Position numbers and translations under genes: made by a program
The notes under the pieces: generated by a model
Seen by the model: only the letters and a program-made list of their open reading frames with translations
The model's database searches: none
Told to the model about the DNA's origin: nothing
Source of the DNA: JARLGU01 sp036504535
GTDB taxonomy: Bacteria > Armatimonadota > Armatimonadia > Armatimonadales > Capsulimonadaceae
Assembly (NCBI GenBank): GCA_036504535.1
Contig: DASXUY010000045.1
Coordinates: forward strand, 1 to 64,000
DNA length: 64,000 bases
Reading direction: 5' to 3'
Shown: piece by piece, positions 42,898 through 52,062 of the stretch
How positions within the stretch are numbered: the first letter of the stretch is position 1
Layout of the letters: every line of letters begins with the position of its first letter

Positions 42898-43941
42898 TTA
42901 CCCAATACCTCGGGTGTAACCCAGCGTGGATTCTCTAGCGATCAGTTCCACCGGGGTCCGGATCATTTCAACCGGCGAGTCGGCGTTGCTTAGCCGATCA
43001 ATGAGTCGCAGCGCGGCGACTTTGCCCATATGGCGCGGCTTCTGGTCTATGGACGAAAACTCCATAACCCACGAGATCTCCTGGTTTGCGTAGCCAACCA
43101 GCCCTATGTCGTCAGGCACACTCCGCCCCAAGCGACGCGCCTCTCGAATCACATCACCAGCCATATGGTCATTGGCGGTAATGATAGCGGTGGGCGGCAC
43201 AGCCATGGTGATCAGCGCTTCAATATTTGCGAACTCAGCGTCGCGGCTTGGTGGGATAGGCGGGCAATACTCAGGACGTGGATCGAGGCCAAACTCGGCC
43301 ACCGACTGCAAAAACCCATCACGCCGTTCGTGAGCGGTGGTGCTGTTCCAGAAACCGGGATGGTACGCGACGCGCTTATGTCCAAGCTGCGCAAGATGCG
43401 CTACGGCTTGCCGAACACCGTCCACATCGTCGCTTACGACACAGTCCACATGCTGCGCGCAACTGGCATCATCAACCACCACGCAGGGTGTCTTCTCCAC
43501 GAGCACTGTATCGAGCCAGTCGGGTGGCGTTGCGCTTGTGTAGAAGCCACCGATGACCATCAGTGCGTCGACGCGGTGGTTCATCATGAACTCGATACGC
43601 GACGCCCGCGCCATATGGTCAAGTTCGGATGCGGTCAGCAGCAGCGAATAACCGTGCTCCTCAAGAACCTGCTGAGCGCCAAGGACGATGTCGGCGTGAA
43701 AGCGGCTTCCGAGATATGACGTGAACACGCCGACGGTATTAGTTCGGCCCTTAAGCAGCGCTGTCGCGAGGTTGTTGGGCCGATATCCCACTTGCCGGGC
43801 AGCGTCGAGCACACGCAGGCGAGTCTCCTCGGAAACGAGCCCCTCGCTCTTACCGTTGAGCACATACGAGACCGTCGCCTGAGAGACTGAGGCGATCTTT
43901 GCGACATCAATACTGCTGGGTTTTCGAGCTCGAGTGTTCAT
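42898..43941 (-). CDS. LacI-family transcriptional regulator C
   Basis: A 347-residue canonical LacI/GalR repressor: helix-turn-helix and hinge in residues about 10-65 (SIDVAKIASVSQATVSYVLN; then RPNNLATALLKG), followed by the sugar-binding core (TNTVGVFTSYLGSRFHADIV; VDALMVIGG; TAIITANDHMAGDVIREA; IGLVGYANQEIS). Unlike regulators A, B, D and E it has a LacI rather than a GntR DNA-binding domain, yet heads the same kind of gene module. The dyad TTATACCTATAA overlaps its own -10. The inducer is unknown, perhaps a xylo-oligosaccharide given the esterase and GH39-like enzymes. Confidence 0.93.
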   Translation of the reverse strand: MNTRARKPSSIDVAKIASVSQATVSYVLNGKSEGLVSEETRLRVLDAARQVGYRPNNLATALLKGRTNTVGVFTSYLGSRFHADIVLGAQQVLEEHGYSLLLTASELDHMARASRIEFMMNHRVDALMVIGGFYTSATPPDWLDTVLVEKTPCVVVDDASCAQHVDCVVSDDVDGVRQAVAHLAQLGHKRVAYHPGFWNSTTAHERRDGFLQSVAEFGLDPRPEYCPPIPPSRDAEFANIEALITMAVPPTAIITANDHMAGDVIREARRLGRSVPDDIGLVGYANQEISWVMEFSSIDQKPRHMGKVAALRLIDRLSNADSPVEMIRTPVELIARESTLGYTRGIG

Positions 43942-43953
43942 TCAGCGGTGACC

Positions 43954-43992
43954 TTATACCTATAATGTAGCATAAGGACGCGCCCCTGTCAA
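43954..43992 (-). promoter_or_regulatory. Promoter and operator of LacI regulator C
   Basis: Minus strand: TTGACA (43992-43987), 17-bp spacer, TACATT (43969-43964), and the dyad TTATAGGTATAA (43965-43954) overlapping the -10. Confidence 0.65.
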
Positions 43993-44106
43993 GCGGTTTG
44001 GGGAAAATTGAAATTGCCCTAGGCACTTTAGCCCGGATAATTCGTGTCGAGATCCAATGAACATCAGACCATCGCGAAGCGTGACCTGTCCACTCTTGTG
44101 GACCAA

Positions 44107-44200
44107 ACACATGCACGGAGTCCCGGAGGGACTTTTCACCAAAGGTGAATCTCCAAGTAGCCCGGTACTTCGGGTGCCCTCTGGGCGGATCGGGTGGCTC
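44107..44200. repeat. Dispersed repeat B, copy 1
   Basis: 94 bp, identical at 92 positions to 56767-56860. On the minus strand it folds into successive stems, such as TTCACCTTTGGTGAA and AGTCCC/GGGACT. It lies in the 43942-44412 gap after a large glycosidase gene. Just upstream, a segment of about 25 bp is present here but absent from copy 2. Confidence 0.85.
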
Positions 44201-44309
44201 CGGCGTGCATGAATTATCCACCTTAGCTCCCCCGTCCCGCAACTGCCCACGATGACCGACTTCGTCATGGCAAGCCAACTGCTCGGAACGAACCCGTTAT
44301 GCCAAGCGA

Positions 44310-44419
44310 CGGTCGGGCATCAGTGGCCCCGCTTGCGGGGACCGGAGCGCTAAAGCGCCGAGGGGTAACCGAATGGGGGTGCCGCGTCTCAGCGCGGCGG
44401 GGGTTGTGAAGGTTACCCC
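44310..44419 (-). other. Hairpin cluster at the 3' end of glycosidase D
   Basis: GGGGTAACC (44362-44370) and GGTTACCCC (44411-44419) enclose an inner stem GCCGCG/CGCGGC; nearby are GGCCCCGC/GCGGGGACC and GGAGCGC/GCGCC. The outer arm overlaps the stop codon at 44413. The rest of 43942-44412 contains the LacI promoter and repeat B. Confidence 0.55.
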
Positions 44420-47400
44420 GCCGCGATTGAAAGAGCGCCAATCAACACGGAACCAGGAACGCCCGATTGGTTGACGGCGTGTAAACCGAAGTGCAGAGGC
44501 GCGCTCCAGTCTGCTGGGTTCCATAGAGTCGCTCCGGATTGTGACCCGGTAACAGTTTCAACAGGCTTATCGAACACGATACGATAGTGAGCGGCGTCGA
44601 GAGTCAACGCTGCTTTGACCGGCAATGATGCAGCCGCCATCGTTCCGGTCCAAAGAACCGACCCAAGACCGCTATTGGCCGTGTCTTTACGACTGAGCGC
44701 CAGCGTCACAACGCCGCTTCGCTTCGAGTAATCGGCGACGAGAGCGACAAGAGGGCCGGGCATGGCAAACGGCTCTAGAAATCCCGTAAGCGGCCGTGGA
44801 GTCCAAAAGGCTCGGATGCTCTGCTGATAAGCTGAGCTGTCGCCACTTGTCGTTGCCGCAAACCCACTCAAAATGATCGCCGTCGTGACACCGAATCCAC
44901 TAGCGGGCGATGGCGCGTCGCCCGTCAGCGTTACGCTTAGCCCGCCCCCGTCAACCGACGGTATGGTGAGTGATCCTCCCTGGACCGGATATGTCGCCGG
45001 AATCGTGAGGCGGGCCACCGATGCCGGATCTGGGTGCGAAAAGCCGACGTGAAGGGGCGTGAACTTCGGCGTCTTCGTTGACGAAGCGCCGTCCGCCAAC
45101 GTCAGTGTCCCCCACGCTGACGGATTGGACCACATCGAGCCTGACGGTCCGCCGCCAAGCAGCGAGACAGCCGCTAGCCCCAACTCGAACCCGATGCGTT
45201 CGCCGCCGTGTGGGACAAATCGGGGCTCGGCAGCTACATTCGGTGCGCTGTCGAGTGACGCCCAGTCGAGCGACGCTTGGGCCGTGAAACCGTCGTCATG
45301 GCGAGTAACGTTCACCACAAACGACTCAGGAACTGTCCTCGCAACGCTCTCCCCCGATACATTCGTTGGGGCATTGAACCAGTCGGCCTTGTTGGTCGCA
45401 TCGCGGTTAAGCACGAGAACCGTCTGCATTGTGCGTGCGGTGCGCTTGGCGGGCTTTGTACCTGTGAAGTCGGTGAAAACCTCAAGCGTGTCACGTCCCC
45501 ATGGTTCCTTACCTGCGGCAACACTCATCAGGTGCCTGCCGGTGACACGGACGGCAATATACAGCCTGCGATCATCCCATGCCAGCCACGTGCTGGTCCG
45601 ATACGGCACCCCCCCGGCAAGCGCCGGGTGTTCTTCGACGAACGGGGCTCCGGGCCAGCCTGCAAGCGTGCCGTCCATCGAAGGAGGCGACGCGACCCGA
45701 ACCGCCACTAGCCGCGGCTGGTGAACCGTCCAGCGCTGCGTGGACTGAGCTACAATCCCCTGCGCTGTGACGATGGTGGTCACCGGGACAGTCATCCGCT
45801 GCGTCGTCGCGGGTACCACGATCTGGATGTCCCGTGCCACACTGCCCATCGGCGGAACCACAACGGTCGTCGTTGGCCCGCTAGGCTTCCAGCCAGCTGG
45901 AAGCGTAACGGCAATGCGGCATTCGATTGGTTTCGGTGAATGGTTGGCAAGACGAACCCGTATCGCACTCTCTCCGTCGATCACTTCGGCAGGAAGCTTA
46001 GCGCTGATGTCGAGCATTGGCGACGCATCGGTGACTACCGGCAACGAGCGCAGCGCTGGCGCACCGGCAGGACGGGGCAGCACAGCAAGCGACGCGAACA
46101 TGACTCCGTACGGCGCGGCTTCGCTCGGAGCGAACGTAACCTGATTGGTCTTCGCTAGCCATGACGTGGGGACTGGAAGGTCAATGTGCAACACCGTTCG
46201 CGGCTTTGTTTCGCGGGTATCCGGCTGGAACGGCACCCGGATCGGGTGTCCATTGAGACTACAATCGATGCGGTTGATAGCGCGAACATCATCGCAATAG
46301 ATTCCAGCGCGCAGATACGGCTGATCGCCGTTGGACAGGGCGACGGCGGGAATGGTGACCGCTATCGGCTTTTCGCGCACAGTCAGCGCGGTATCGGAGG
46401 AGTAAACATCCCGCTCAGTAAGCGTGCGCTCGCGCTTTGAATTGGCAGGCAGATCGGCGCTGTACACCGCGATTTCCCCTGCGGCGAGCATCGAGGTCGA
46501 AGGCCATGTGGCGAGCGTTTCGGTGGTGTGGACAAACTTCTCGGACGGGGAGTCGTAGCGCAGTCTGTCGATGCGGACATTGGTAAGTTGGGCGGGCTTG
46601 ACGCTGGTAAGAGCGAGCGTAACGCTTGCAGCTTCAGCAGCGCTATTGCTCGCGGCAATCACTAACCGCCGTCCATCGACGGCCGCGATAGTGCGAATGT
46701 TGCTAGCCGCCGTATCGCTCGCAGCGTAAACGCGCTCACCGGTGACGTCGCGAAGAGCATGGTAAAACCAGTAACCCGCAGTCTGTGACACCACCCCATC
46801 ATGCTTCTGCCAAAGGTCGTAGCCATCGTGCGAGCAATCGTAGAAGAAAAAGCTGGTGAACGGAAACTGGTCTGGGTGCGCCATCATGCCGAACAAGGCT
46901 TCGGACAGCAGTGCGACACGCGTCACCTGATTTTTGTCCTTCCAGTATTCTGCACCGCCTGGAAGTGCGCCGCTATCCAGCGATTCCGGGTTCCACTCGG
47001 TGATGACCATCGGGACGCGGTGACCGTTCATCGCTATCGACTTGGCTTGCAGCATGCCGTTCCACGCCAACAGCTCATCAAACCGACGCGAATAGATCTG
47101 GGCACCGAAATACCGCGCTGTGGGTGCCTGGGTAAGAAACGGAACGCTCCAGTCGTTCCAGTCACTCCACGTGTTGAATTGCGATAGCGACGGACCTATG
47201 AGCGATACGGTCGGGAACTCCTTGGCCACATCGGCGGCGACGTAGTTGTACAGATCGTAGAAGAGCTTGATCCGCCCAGCACGATCATTCTTGTCGCCAG
47301 AGCCGAGGTAAGAGATATTCGGCTCGTTGTAGAGCATGAGGTAGCGCACGTCAAGCTCGGGAAAACGCGCCCTTACCTCTCGTAGAATAGCTCGGTAGTA

Positions 47401-47937
47401 ACGCGAATACTGGGCAAAGTCGGCGGTGCTTCGCGGATGCGGCTGAATGACCTGCAGGGTGACGTTCTTAGTCGCCTTCCACTGCCTCAATAGCTCAAGC
47501 TGCTGGTACTGAACCGAGATGAAGCTTGGATTTTGCAGCTTGGGGTCGGCCTTGCCGGTGGTCGGGTCAATGCCCAGGTGGCGGTCGAATTGGGCGTGGA
47601 CGAAGGCGTCCATATCGTGACCAAGCAGCCATCCGACTCGATCAGGTAAGCCAAGGTTGTAATTCGAGAGGCCTTTGGGTTCGTCAATGGCGGCGAAATC
47701 GACCCAGAGGTATAACCTCGATCCGGACATTCGCAAGGCCATCGCCTCATCGGCGCGTTTGCCACGACTTTCCCCGTTGACCACCATGCTGCGCACAGGC
47801 TGAATATCGGCGACACCGTTGACAGCGTATCGCGACGTAGGATCTATGGTGATGGTTTCTGGTACCACAGCCGATGCTGTACTGAGCGCGAGGGAGGTGA
47901 GGACGATGGCGAGGATGGTCGCAAAGGGCATATTCAT
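44413..47937 (-). CDS. Secreted clan-A glycoside hydrolase with CBM9-like region (module D)
   Basis: A 1174-residue exported enzyme: signal peptide (1-23), TIM-barrel domain (about 45-430) with acid/base Glu205 in YNEPNIS and nucleophile Glu314 in ITEWNPES, as in clan GH-A families such as GH39. Ig-like beta domains follow (about 430-770), then a CBM9/DOMON-like domain (about 770-930; PPSMDGTLAGWPGAP) and a final beta-sandwich (about 990-1174). ATG 47937 is preferred over an upstream start because the signal peptide begins there; its ribosome-binding site is weak. It is the only enzyme gene in module D, 236 bp after the prepilin. Confidence 0.82.
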   Translation of the reverse strand: MNMPFATILAIVLTSLALSTASAVVPETITIDPTSRYAVNGVADIQPVRSMVVNGESRGKRADEAMALRMSGSRLYLWVDFAAIDEPKGLSNYNLGLPDRVGWLLGHDMDAFVHAQFDRHLGIDPTTGKADPKLQNPSFISVQYQQLELLRQWKATKNVTLQVIQPHPRSTADFAQYSRYYRAILREVRARFPELDVRYLMLYNEPNISYLGSGDKNDRAGRIKLFYDLYNYVAADVAKEFPTVSLIGPSLSQFNTWSDWNDWSVPFLTQAPTARYFGAQIYSRRFDELLAWNGMLQAKSIAMNGHRVPMVITEWNPESLDSGALPGGAEYWKDKNQVTRVALLSEALFGMMAHPDQFPFTSFFFYDCSHDGYDLWQKHDGVVSQTAGYWFYHALRDVTGERVYAASDTAASNIRTIAAVDGRRLVIAASNSAAEAASVTLALTSVKPAQLTNVRIDRLRYDSPSEKFVHTTETLATWPSTSMLAAGEIAVYSADLPANSKRERTLTERDVYSSDTALTVREKPIAVTIPAVALSNGDQPYLRAGIYCDDVRAINRIDCSLNGHPIRVPFQPDTRETKPRTVLHIDLPVPTSWLAKTNQVTFAPSEAAPYGVMFASLAVLPRPAGAPALRSLPVVTDASPMLDISAKLPAEVIDGESAIRVRLANHSPKPIECRIAVTLPAGWKPSGPTTTVVVPPMGSVARDIQIVVPATTQRMTVPVTTIVTAQGIVAQSTQRWTVHQPRLVAVRVASPPSMDGTLAGWPGAPFVEEHPALAGGVPYRTSTWLAWDDRRLYIAVRVTGRHLMSVAAGKEPWGRDTLEVFTDFTGTKPAKRTARTMQTVLVLNRDATNKADWFNAPTNVSGESVARTVPESFVVNVTRHDDGFTAQASLDWASLDSAPNVAAEPRFVPHGGERIGFELGLAAVSLLGGGPSGSMWSNPSAWGTLTLADGASSTKTPKFTPLHVGFSHPDPASVARLTIPATYPVQGGSLTIPSVDGGGLSVTLTGDAPSPASGFGVTTAIILSGFAATTSGDSSAYQQSIRAFWTPRPLTGFLEPFAMPGPLVALVADYSKRSGVVTLALSRKDTANSGLGSVLWTGTMAAASLPVKAALTLDAAHYRIVFDKPVETVTGSQSGATLWNPADWSAPLHFGLHAVNQSGVPGSVLIGALSIAAG

Positions 47938-48101
47938 AGTCTTGCAATTTCGTGCTTCGGTACGCGAATTTTCGAGCACAGCGTCTACGTTCGGGCGCGG
48001 CAGTTTTCCAGGCGCTACGCCTTATGGCGATCTTGCCGTCTCGCGCGGTATGCATGATAACCCTGCGCCAAACGCACCCGGCTGAGGGCAGGTCGAGATT
48101 T

Positions 48102-48120
48102 CCTTCCCGCTTCGGGAAGG
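48102..48120 (-). promoter_or_regulatory. Hairpin after prepilin D
   Basis: CCTTCCCG (48102-48109), loop CTT, CGGGAAGG (48113-48120): 8-bp perfect stem, 53 bases after the prepilin stop and well before the glycosidase start; no T-run. Confidence 0.55.
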
Positions 48121-48173
48121 TCCCGAGTCCGCGAGGGGGATGGGTGTCCCTCCACGATACGGCGTAGCTGCTT

Positions 48174-48947
48174 CTAGCTGCCGCCGATGAGAGGATCCAT
48201 CCAAGGGGTATTGTTGTAGTACCACTGCGATGGAATCATGGCTTTGACGTGGCCATCACAGAACCCTACCACAGCACGCTTCGAGTGTCGTGGCATCGGC
48301 CCAGCCCAACCTTCAGAACCGGATGCAATGCTCGCCGAGCAGGCGATGCCGCTCTTATTGCACATGGACCCGGGGTTAGCAGGATCCTGAAGGATCCACG
48401 AGCCCTCCTTGGCGATGGATGTTTCATCGGTGGTATTGATGGCGGACGTTCCTACACCTGTCCCTGCTTGGGCTCCGCCTTCGCACATATAAACAGTGGT
48501 CGCAGTTTGCACGATCTTGGTCACCGGGTACCACTTGGTAGCCATCACATTCCCTGGGTTCCCATTGCCCCCAAGGATTATGTTATCAAGGTACGAAATT
48601 GGATAGGCAGTCGGCGAGTTGTCGCCGGTATTGCCTGGCTTCGGGTCGCTAGGGCAGAGGAAAACTCCGCTGCTCTTTGTGTACGGTTGAAGGTTCTGGA
48701 ACCAATAGACAAGAGGAAACGTGCCGCTGTATGTGTAGTTCGGCGGATACGTTTCGTCGTAGTCCTGATTGTATTGCAACACCGCCAGCATGATCTGCTT
48801 ACAGTTGTTAGTACAAGTCGTTTGGCGCGCTTTGTCGCGTGCCGTCGCGAAAACAGGAAAGAGTATAGCTGCAAGAATCGCTATAATAGCGATAACAACG
48901 AGAAGCTCTATTAAAGTAAAGCCGGACTTCGTATTGGTGTGTGTCAT
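48174..48947 (-). CDS. DUF1559 prepilin-like protein D
   Basis: A 257-residue prepilin-like protein: MTHTNTKSG then FTLIELLVV, helix, FPVFATARDKAR (Asp in place of Glu). H-x9-DG is present (HSKRAVVGFCDGHVKA). The C-terminus ends in WMDPLIGGS rather than WAATFS. ATG 48947 with AGAGG nine bases upstream; an upstream in-frame open region runs into the repeat array and is not coding. Unlike the other modules, its regulator is separated from it by about 770 bp holding the five-unit array, which would form the 5' leader if both are co-transcribed. Confidence 0.88.
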   Translation of the reverse strand: MTHTNTKSGFTLIELLVVIAIIAILAAILFPVFATARDKARQTTCTNNCKQIMLAVLQYNQDYDETYPPNYTYSGTFPLVYWFQNLQPYTKSSGVFLCPSDPKPGNTGDNSPTAYPISYLDNIILGGNGNPGNVMATKWYPVTKIVQTATTVYMCEGGAQAGTGVGTSAINTTDETSIAKEGSWILQDPANPGSMCNKSGIACSASIASGSEGWAGPMPRHSKRAVVGFCDGHVKAMIPSQWYYNNTPWMDPLIGGS

Positions 48948-48990
48948 TGTTTCAGCCTCTATTAAATGGTCCCTAATCGGATGGTCTTTA

Positions 48991-49641
48991 TTAATCCGTA
49001 CAAGTGTAGCAAGGCGACAAAGGAGCTCATGCCCTGCCAAGTTCCTATGGGTCGGAGACCCTATCCTCAATAACTAACCACGTACTTCAGTGCGTGGTGG
49101 CTGTTCGTACAGTGCGTGGTGGCCCTAATCGGTACAACTACAGCCAGGCGAAAAGTGAGCTCGCGCCCTGCCAAGTTCCTGTGGGTCGGAGACCCTATCC
49201 TCAATAACTAACCACGTACTTCAGTGCGTGGTGGCTGTCCGTACAGTGCGTGGCGGATACTAACCCGTACAACTACAGCCAGGCGAAAAGTGAGCTCATG
49301 CCCTGCCAAGTTCCTGTGGGTCGGAGACCCTATCCTCAATCACTAACCACGTACTTCAGTGCGTGGTGGCACTATGTACAATTGCAGTCAAGCGAAAAGT
49401 GAGCTCGCGCCCTGCCAAATTCCTATGGGTCGGAGACCCTATCCTCAATAACTAACCACGTACTTCAGTGCGTGGTGGCTGTCCGTACAGTGCGTGGCGG
49501 CTTCATCCTGTACAATTGCAGTCAAGCGAAAAGTGAGCTCGCTCCCTGCCAAATTCCTATGGGTCGGAGACCCTATCCTCAATTACTAACCACGTACTTC
49601 AGTGCGTGGTGGCTTCGGCGATAGACAAAAGTGCGGATTAA
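48991..49641. mobile_element. Five-unit tandem array of the MITE-like element
   Basis: 651 bp bounded by TTAATCCGTAC (48991-49001) and GTGCGGATTAA (49631-49641), the same imperfect inverted ends as the single-unit copy at 4169-4307. Inside, five units begin with GTACAA at 48998, 49132, 49267, 49376 and 49510 (periods 134, 135, 109, 134 bp). Each carries GTGAGCTC or close variant, GGGTCGGAGACCC and CCACGTACTTCAGTGCGTGG. The short period lacks a 25-bp segment with a partial copy of the second hairpin (CCGTACAGTGCGTGGCGG). Not CRISPR: units have no variable spacers. Confidence 0.85.
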
Positions 49642-49718
49642 TGTCGGTTGTCCCCTACAGGTACCCGTCACAACTTGCTACCAAATATCGCCGAGCGCCT
49701 TCCGCCCAAGCTCAAATC

Positions 49719-50975
49719 CTAAGATGCTGTCGTCCGTACAATGATCTGAGAAATCATTGCCGATGCAATCGATTGTCCCCGTACTTCGCCGTTCTGCAGA
49801 AGCACACTAAGCAGGCGCGCCGCTTCCGCCCCTATATCGTTGAGCGGCGGACGCAGAGTTGTCAGTCCACGACGCCGCGATGCTGGAATATCGTCGAATC
49901 CAATTAACTGAAATCCCTCGCCAGCGGCAACCCCTACCGACTTGGCGGCTTCCATGATCTCCAGCGCAAGGTGATCGTTCGCCGCAATGACGGGGCAGCG
50001 AAAATCGCCGCGCTTAATCTGCCGCGTCACCCACTGGTGGAGTTCCGCGCTGAACTCATGCACTAGCATAGGTTGCGGCCCGTTAAAGCTTTCCGGATAA
50101 ACCCGCAAAGCACTTTCCGGAAGACCAGCTTCCAGCACAGCGGCGCGGGCACCCTCGAACCGCTGCAGCGCCCATGGATGTGTCCCGAGCCGCACAAACA
50201 TCAGCTCGCGGTGGCCCATGTCCAGGAAAAACCGAGCAGCTTGATAGCCGTCGTAGCAGTGATCGACGAACACCTGATACACGGGTTTCGCAAGGCGCTC
50301 CGGTGGGATATAGACCACTGGTGTCTTGGTACGGTGAGCCGCCGCCATGATCGGATCCATATCGCCGTCCATCGGATAGATGACGCAAAGGGCATCGACG
50401 CCATCCTCCAGCAGCTTGATTGCGCTCGCATGGATGGGATCGGAATGGCTCCGATCACAGAAAGCGTCGGCGAAACTGAGCCTTATGTCGCGGTTTGGCG
50501 CGAGAGCATCTTCGACAGCTTGCGCGACGATGTACGGCACCAGGAGTTCGGAAATCTCCGGCGCAAATCGCCCCGCGACGCCGATCACCTTCTTCGCCGC
50601 CTGCGTCTGTAGCGCGGATGCAAGTGCGCGAGGCGGCTCGACGTCAGTTGTGTGCGGGTCGACGACTTGCACTCTTCTCGGCTCCTCACGAACCGCAATC
50701 GCGGCGACAGATGCTGGGGCATCTGGCAGACGACTTACATAGGTGCCCCGAGTGCCGTCGGATGATACCACTCCGTCGGCGAGCAGGGTACTGACTGCCT
50801 TCTGGATAGTACTAAGATCAACGCCGTATTCACGCGCCAAATGCTGGCGACTTGGGATCTGAGACCCGACCTTCCAGACACCGAGTCGTATCTTGCCGCG
50901 GATATCGCTTTCGATCCGCTTATAGGGAGCGCTCAAGCGCTGCCTGACCGTTTTTGTGACTGGTTTCTGGGTCAT
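49719..50975 (-). CDS. GntR/LacI hybrid (AraR-type) regulator D
   Basis: A 418-residue regulator: GntR winged helix (about residues 14-78; IPSRQHLAREYGVDLSTIQK, wing DGTRGTYVSRLP) and LacI-type effector domain (VIGVAGRFAPEISELLVP; VDALCVIYPMDGD; GYQAARFFLDMGHRELMF; PVIAANDHLALEIMEAA; LIGFDDIPASRRRGLTTLRPP, quoted as landmarks in parts LIGFDDIP and TTLRPPL). Very similar to regulator E, both in sequence and in CCATATGG-type operator sites. The C-terminus lies 78 bp from the repeat array. It presumably represses its own gene and module D. Confidence 0.92.
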   Translation of the reverse strand: MTQKPVTKTVRQRLSAPYKRIESDIRGKIRLGVWKVGSQIPSRQHLAREYGVDLSTIQKAVSTLLADGVVSSDGTRGTYVSRLPDAPASVAAIAVREEPRRVQVVDPHTTDVEPPRALASALQTQAAKKVIGVAGRFAPEISELLVPYIVAQAVEDALAPNRDIRLSFADAFCDRSHSDPIHASAIKLLEDGVDALCVIYPMDGDMDPIMAAAHRTKTPVVYIPPERLAKPVYQVFVDHCYDGYQAARFFLDMGHRELMFVRLGTHPWALQRFEGARAAVLEAGLPESALRVYPESFNGPQPMLVHEFSAELHQWVTRQIKRGDFRCPVIAANDHLALEIMEAAKSVGVAAGEGFQLIGFDDIPASRRRGLTTLRPPLNDIGAEAARLLSVLLQNGEVRGQSIASAMISQIIVRTTAS

Positions 50976-50985
50976 CGGGAAGCCT

Positions 50986-51141
50986 ATCGTATGGCGTTCT
51001 ACTTTTCGCCCTATAGTGACACGATTATATCACCCATCCAACTGCGTGTCAACCTACCGCCATACGGTATTTGCGAATATTTTTGGCTACATTCGGGATT
51101 TAACCTATAGATTACAGCCGATTTTCACAAACACCATATGG
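50986..51141 (-). promoter_or_regulatory. Promoter and CCATATGG-type sites of regulator D
   Basis: Minus strand: TTGACA (51052-51047), 17-bp spacer, TATAAT (51029-51024). Around it lie CCATAyGG-like sites: CGTATGGCG (about 50988-50996), CGCCATACGGTA (about 51058-51069) and CCATATGG (51134-51141). Confidence 0.6.
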
Positions 51142-51419
51142 CGAAATCCCAAATTGATCGAAGTGAGCAACGTCCTCAATATCGCCCTCTTGCATAACAA
51201 TTGGGCGCTTCCTGTAGTTTTACCTTTTGACTAAACAAATCACCACGTGAGGGGTGTGGCTCACGTCTGAGGCACGCGATCACTATTGGTCAGAACTCCG
51301 AAAAACCCAGCCTGGGGAGCGCCCCGCAGAAGGTGGCACCACTTGTTCGCGGCGTAAAAGCAGCCAAGCCTTATGTCTCATTCGCAAACCTGACATCTCA
51401 ATCGTGGCGTATCGCAACT

Positions 51420-51541
51420 GTTTGGGGCCGCCTTCAGGACGCGATCCCCGAAGAAATCGTCGCCAACCCTCGCCACGGAGCGGCGGTCCCGCGTGAGCGG
51501 CTGCGGTCGGTATGCCGCCCACCGTCTTTGCAACTCCAAGG
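51420..51541. repeat. Dispersed repeat C
   Basis: Counterpart of 18-140, same orientation, with scattered substitutions; the best-conserved part is GAAGAAATCGTCGCCAACC. Confidence 0.75.
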
Positions 51542-52003
51542 TTCAGAAGACAATTGTTGCCTTAAATTTGGTACACATCCCCATGTGAGCCACGTTGCGC
51601 GGACGTCTCCAATACCCGCTGCTGATGTTGCACTCTACAGCCAGTTCCCCGACGTAATACCCAATCGTTAACGCTTAGCCCGCCAGAGGAAACGAACATA
51701 CGAGTTAATCCAAAATACTTATTGGCATTTTATCACAATTATGATACACTGAGAGTGAAGACGAATCTCCCAAAGAGGTAGTCACGTGTACCTTGACAAC
51801 AGAGAGGGATAAATTCCGCGCTCGATAGGATCGGTAGGCGATACATAACGCATAAATGCAGTAAACACACATATTATGCGCTTTACTTTCGCGGTAATAC
51901 TCGCGTTATCCATCAATTCCATAGGGGTCACGAGGAAAACGCATACCCACCTCGATTTTCACGATTATGAGTTGAGTGACGAACCTGGATCGCAACAACT
52001 CAT

Positions 52004-52040
52004 AAGAAAAGCGCCCCCTTGCACAAACAAGAGAGCGCTT
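52004..52040 (-). terminator. Terminator of module E
   Basis: Minus strand: AAGCGCTCTCTTG, loop, CAAGGGGGCGCTT, then TTCTT. The stem (52040-52009) has two mismatches; it stands 23 bases after the stop of the last glycosidase gene. Confidence 0.65.
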
Positions 52041-52062
52041 CGCTTGATGGTACGCAGCCCGA

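Larger units (their letters stand above)
50976..52062. other. 1.1-kb gap between modules D and E
   Basis: No convincing gene. Contains the regulator D promoter sites, repeat C (51420-51541), an orphan promoter-like TTGGCA-17-TACACT (51722-51750) resembling that at 4626, AT-rich DNA, and the terminator of the leftward glycosidase (52004-52040). A 69-codon open frame at 51876-52085 runs through that terminator and is rejected. Confidence 0.6.

Noticed and set aside
48991..49641. Possible CRISPR array
   Set aside because: Units are 109-135 bp, contiguous and nearly identical with no variable spacers, and no cas genes are present; it is an amplified repeat element.
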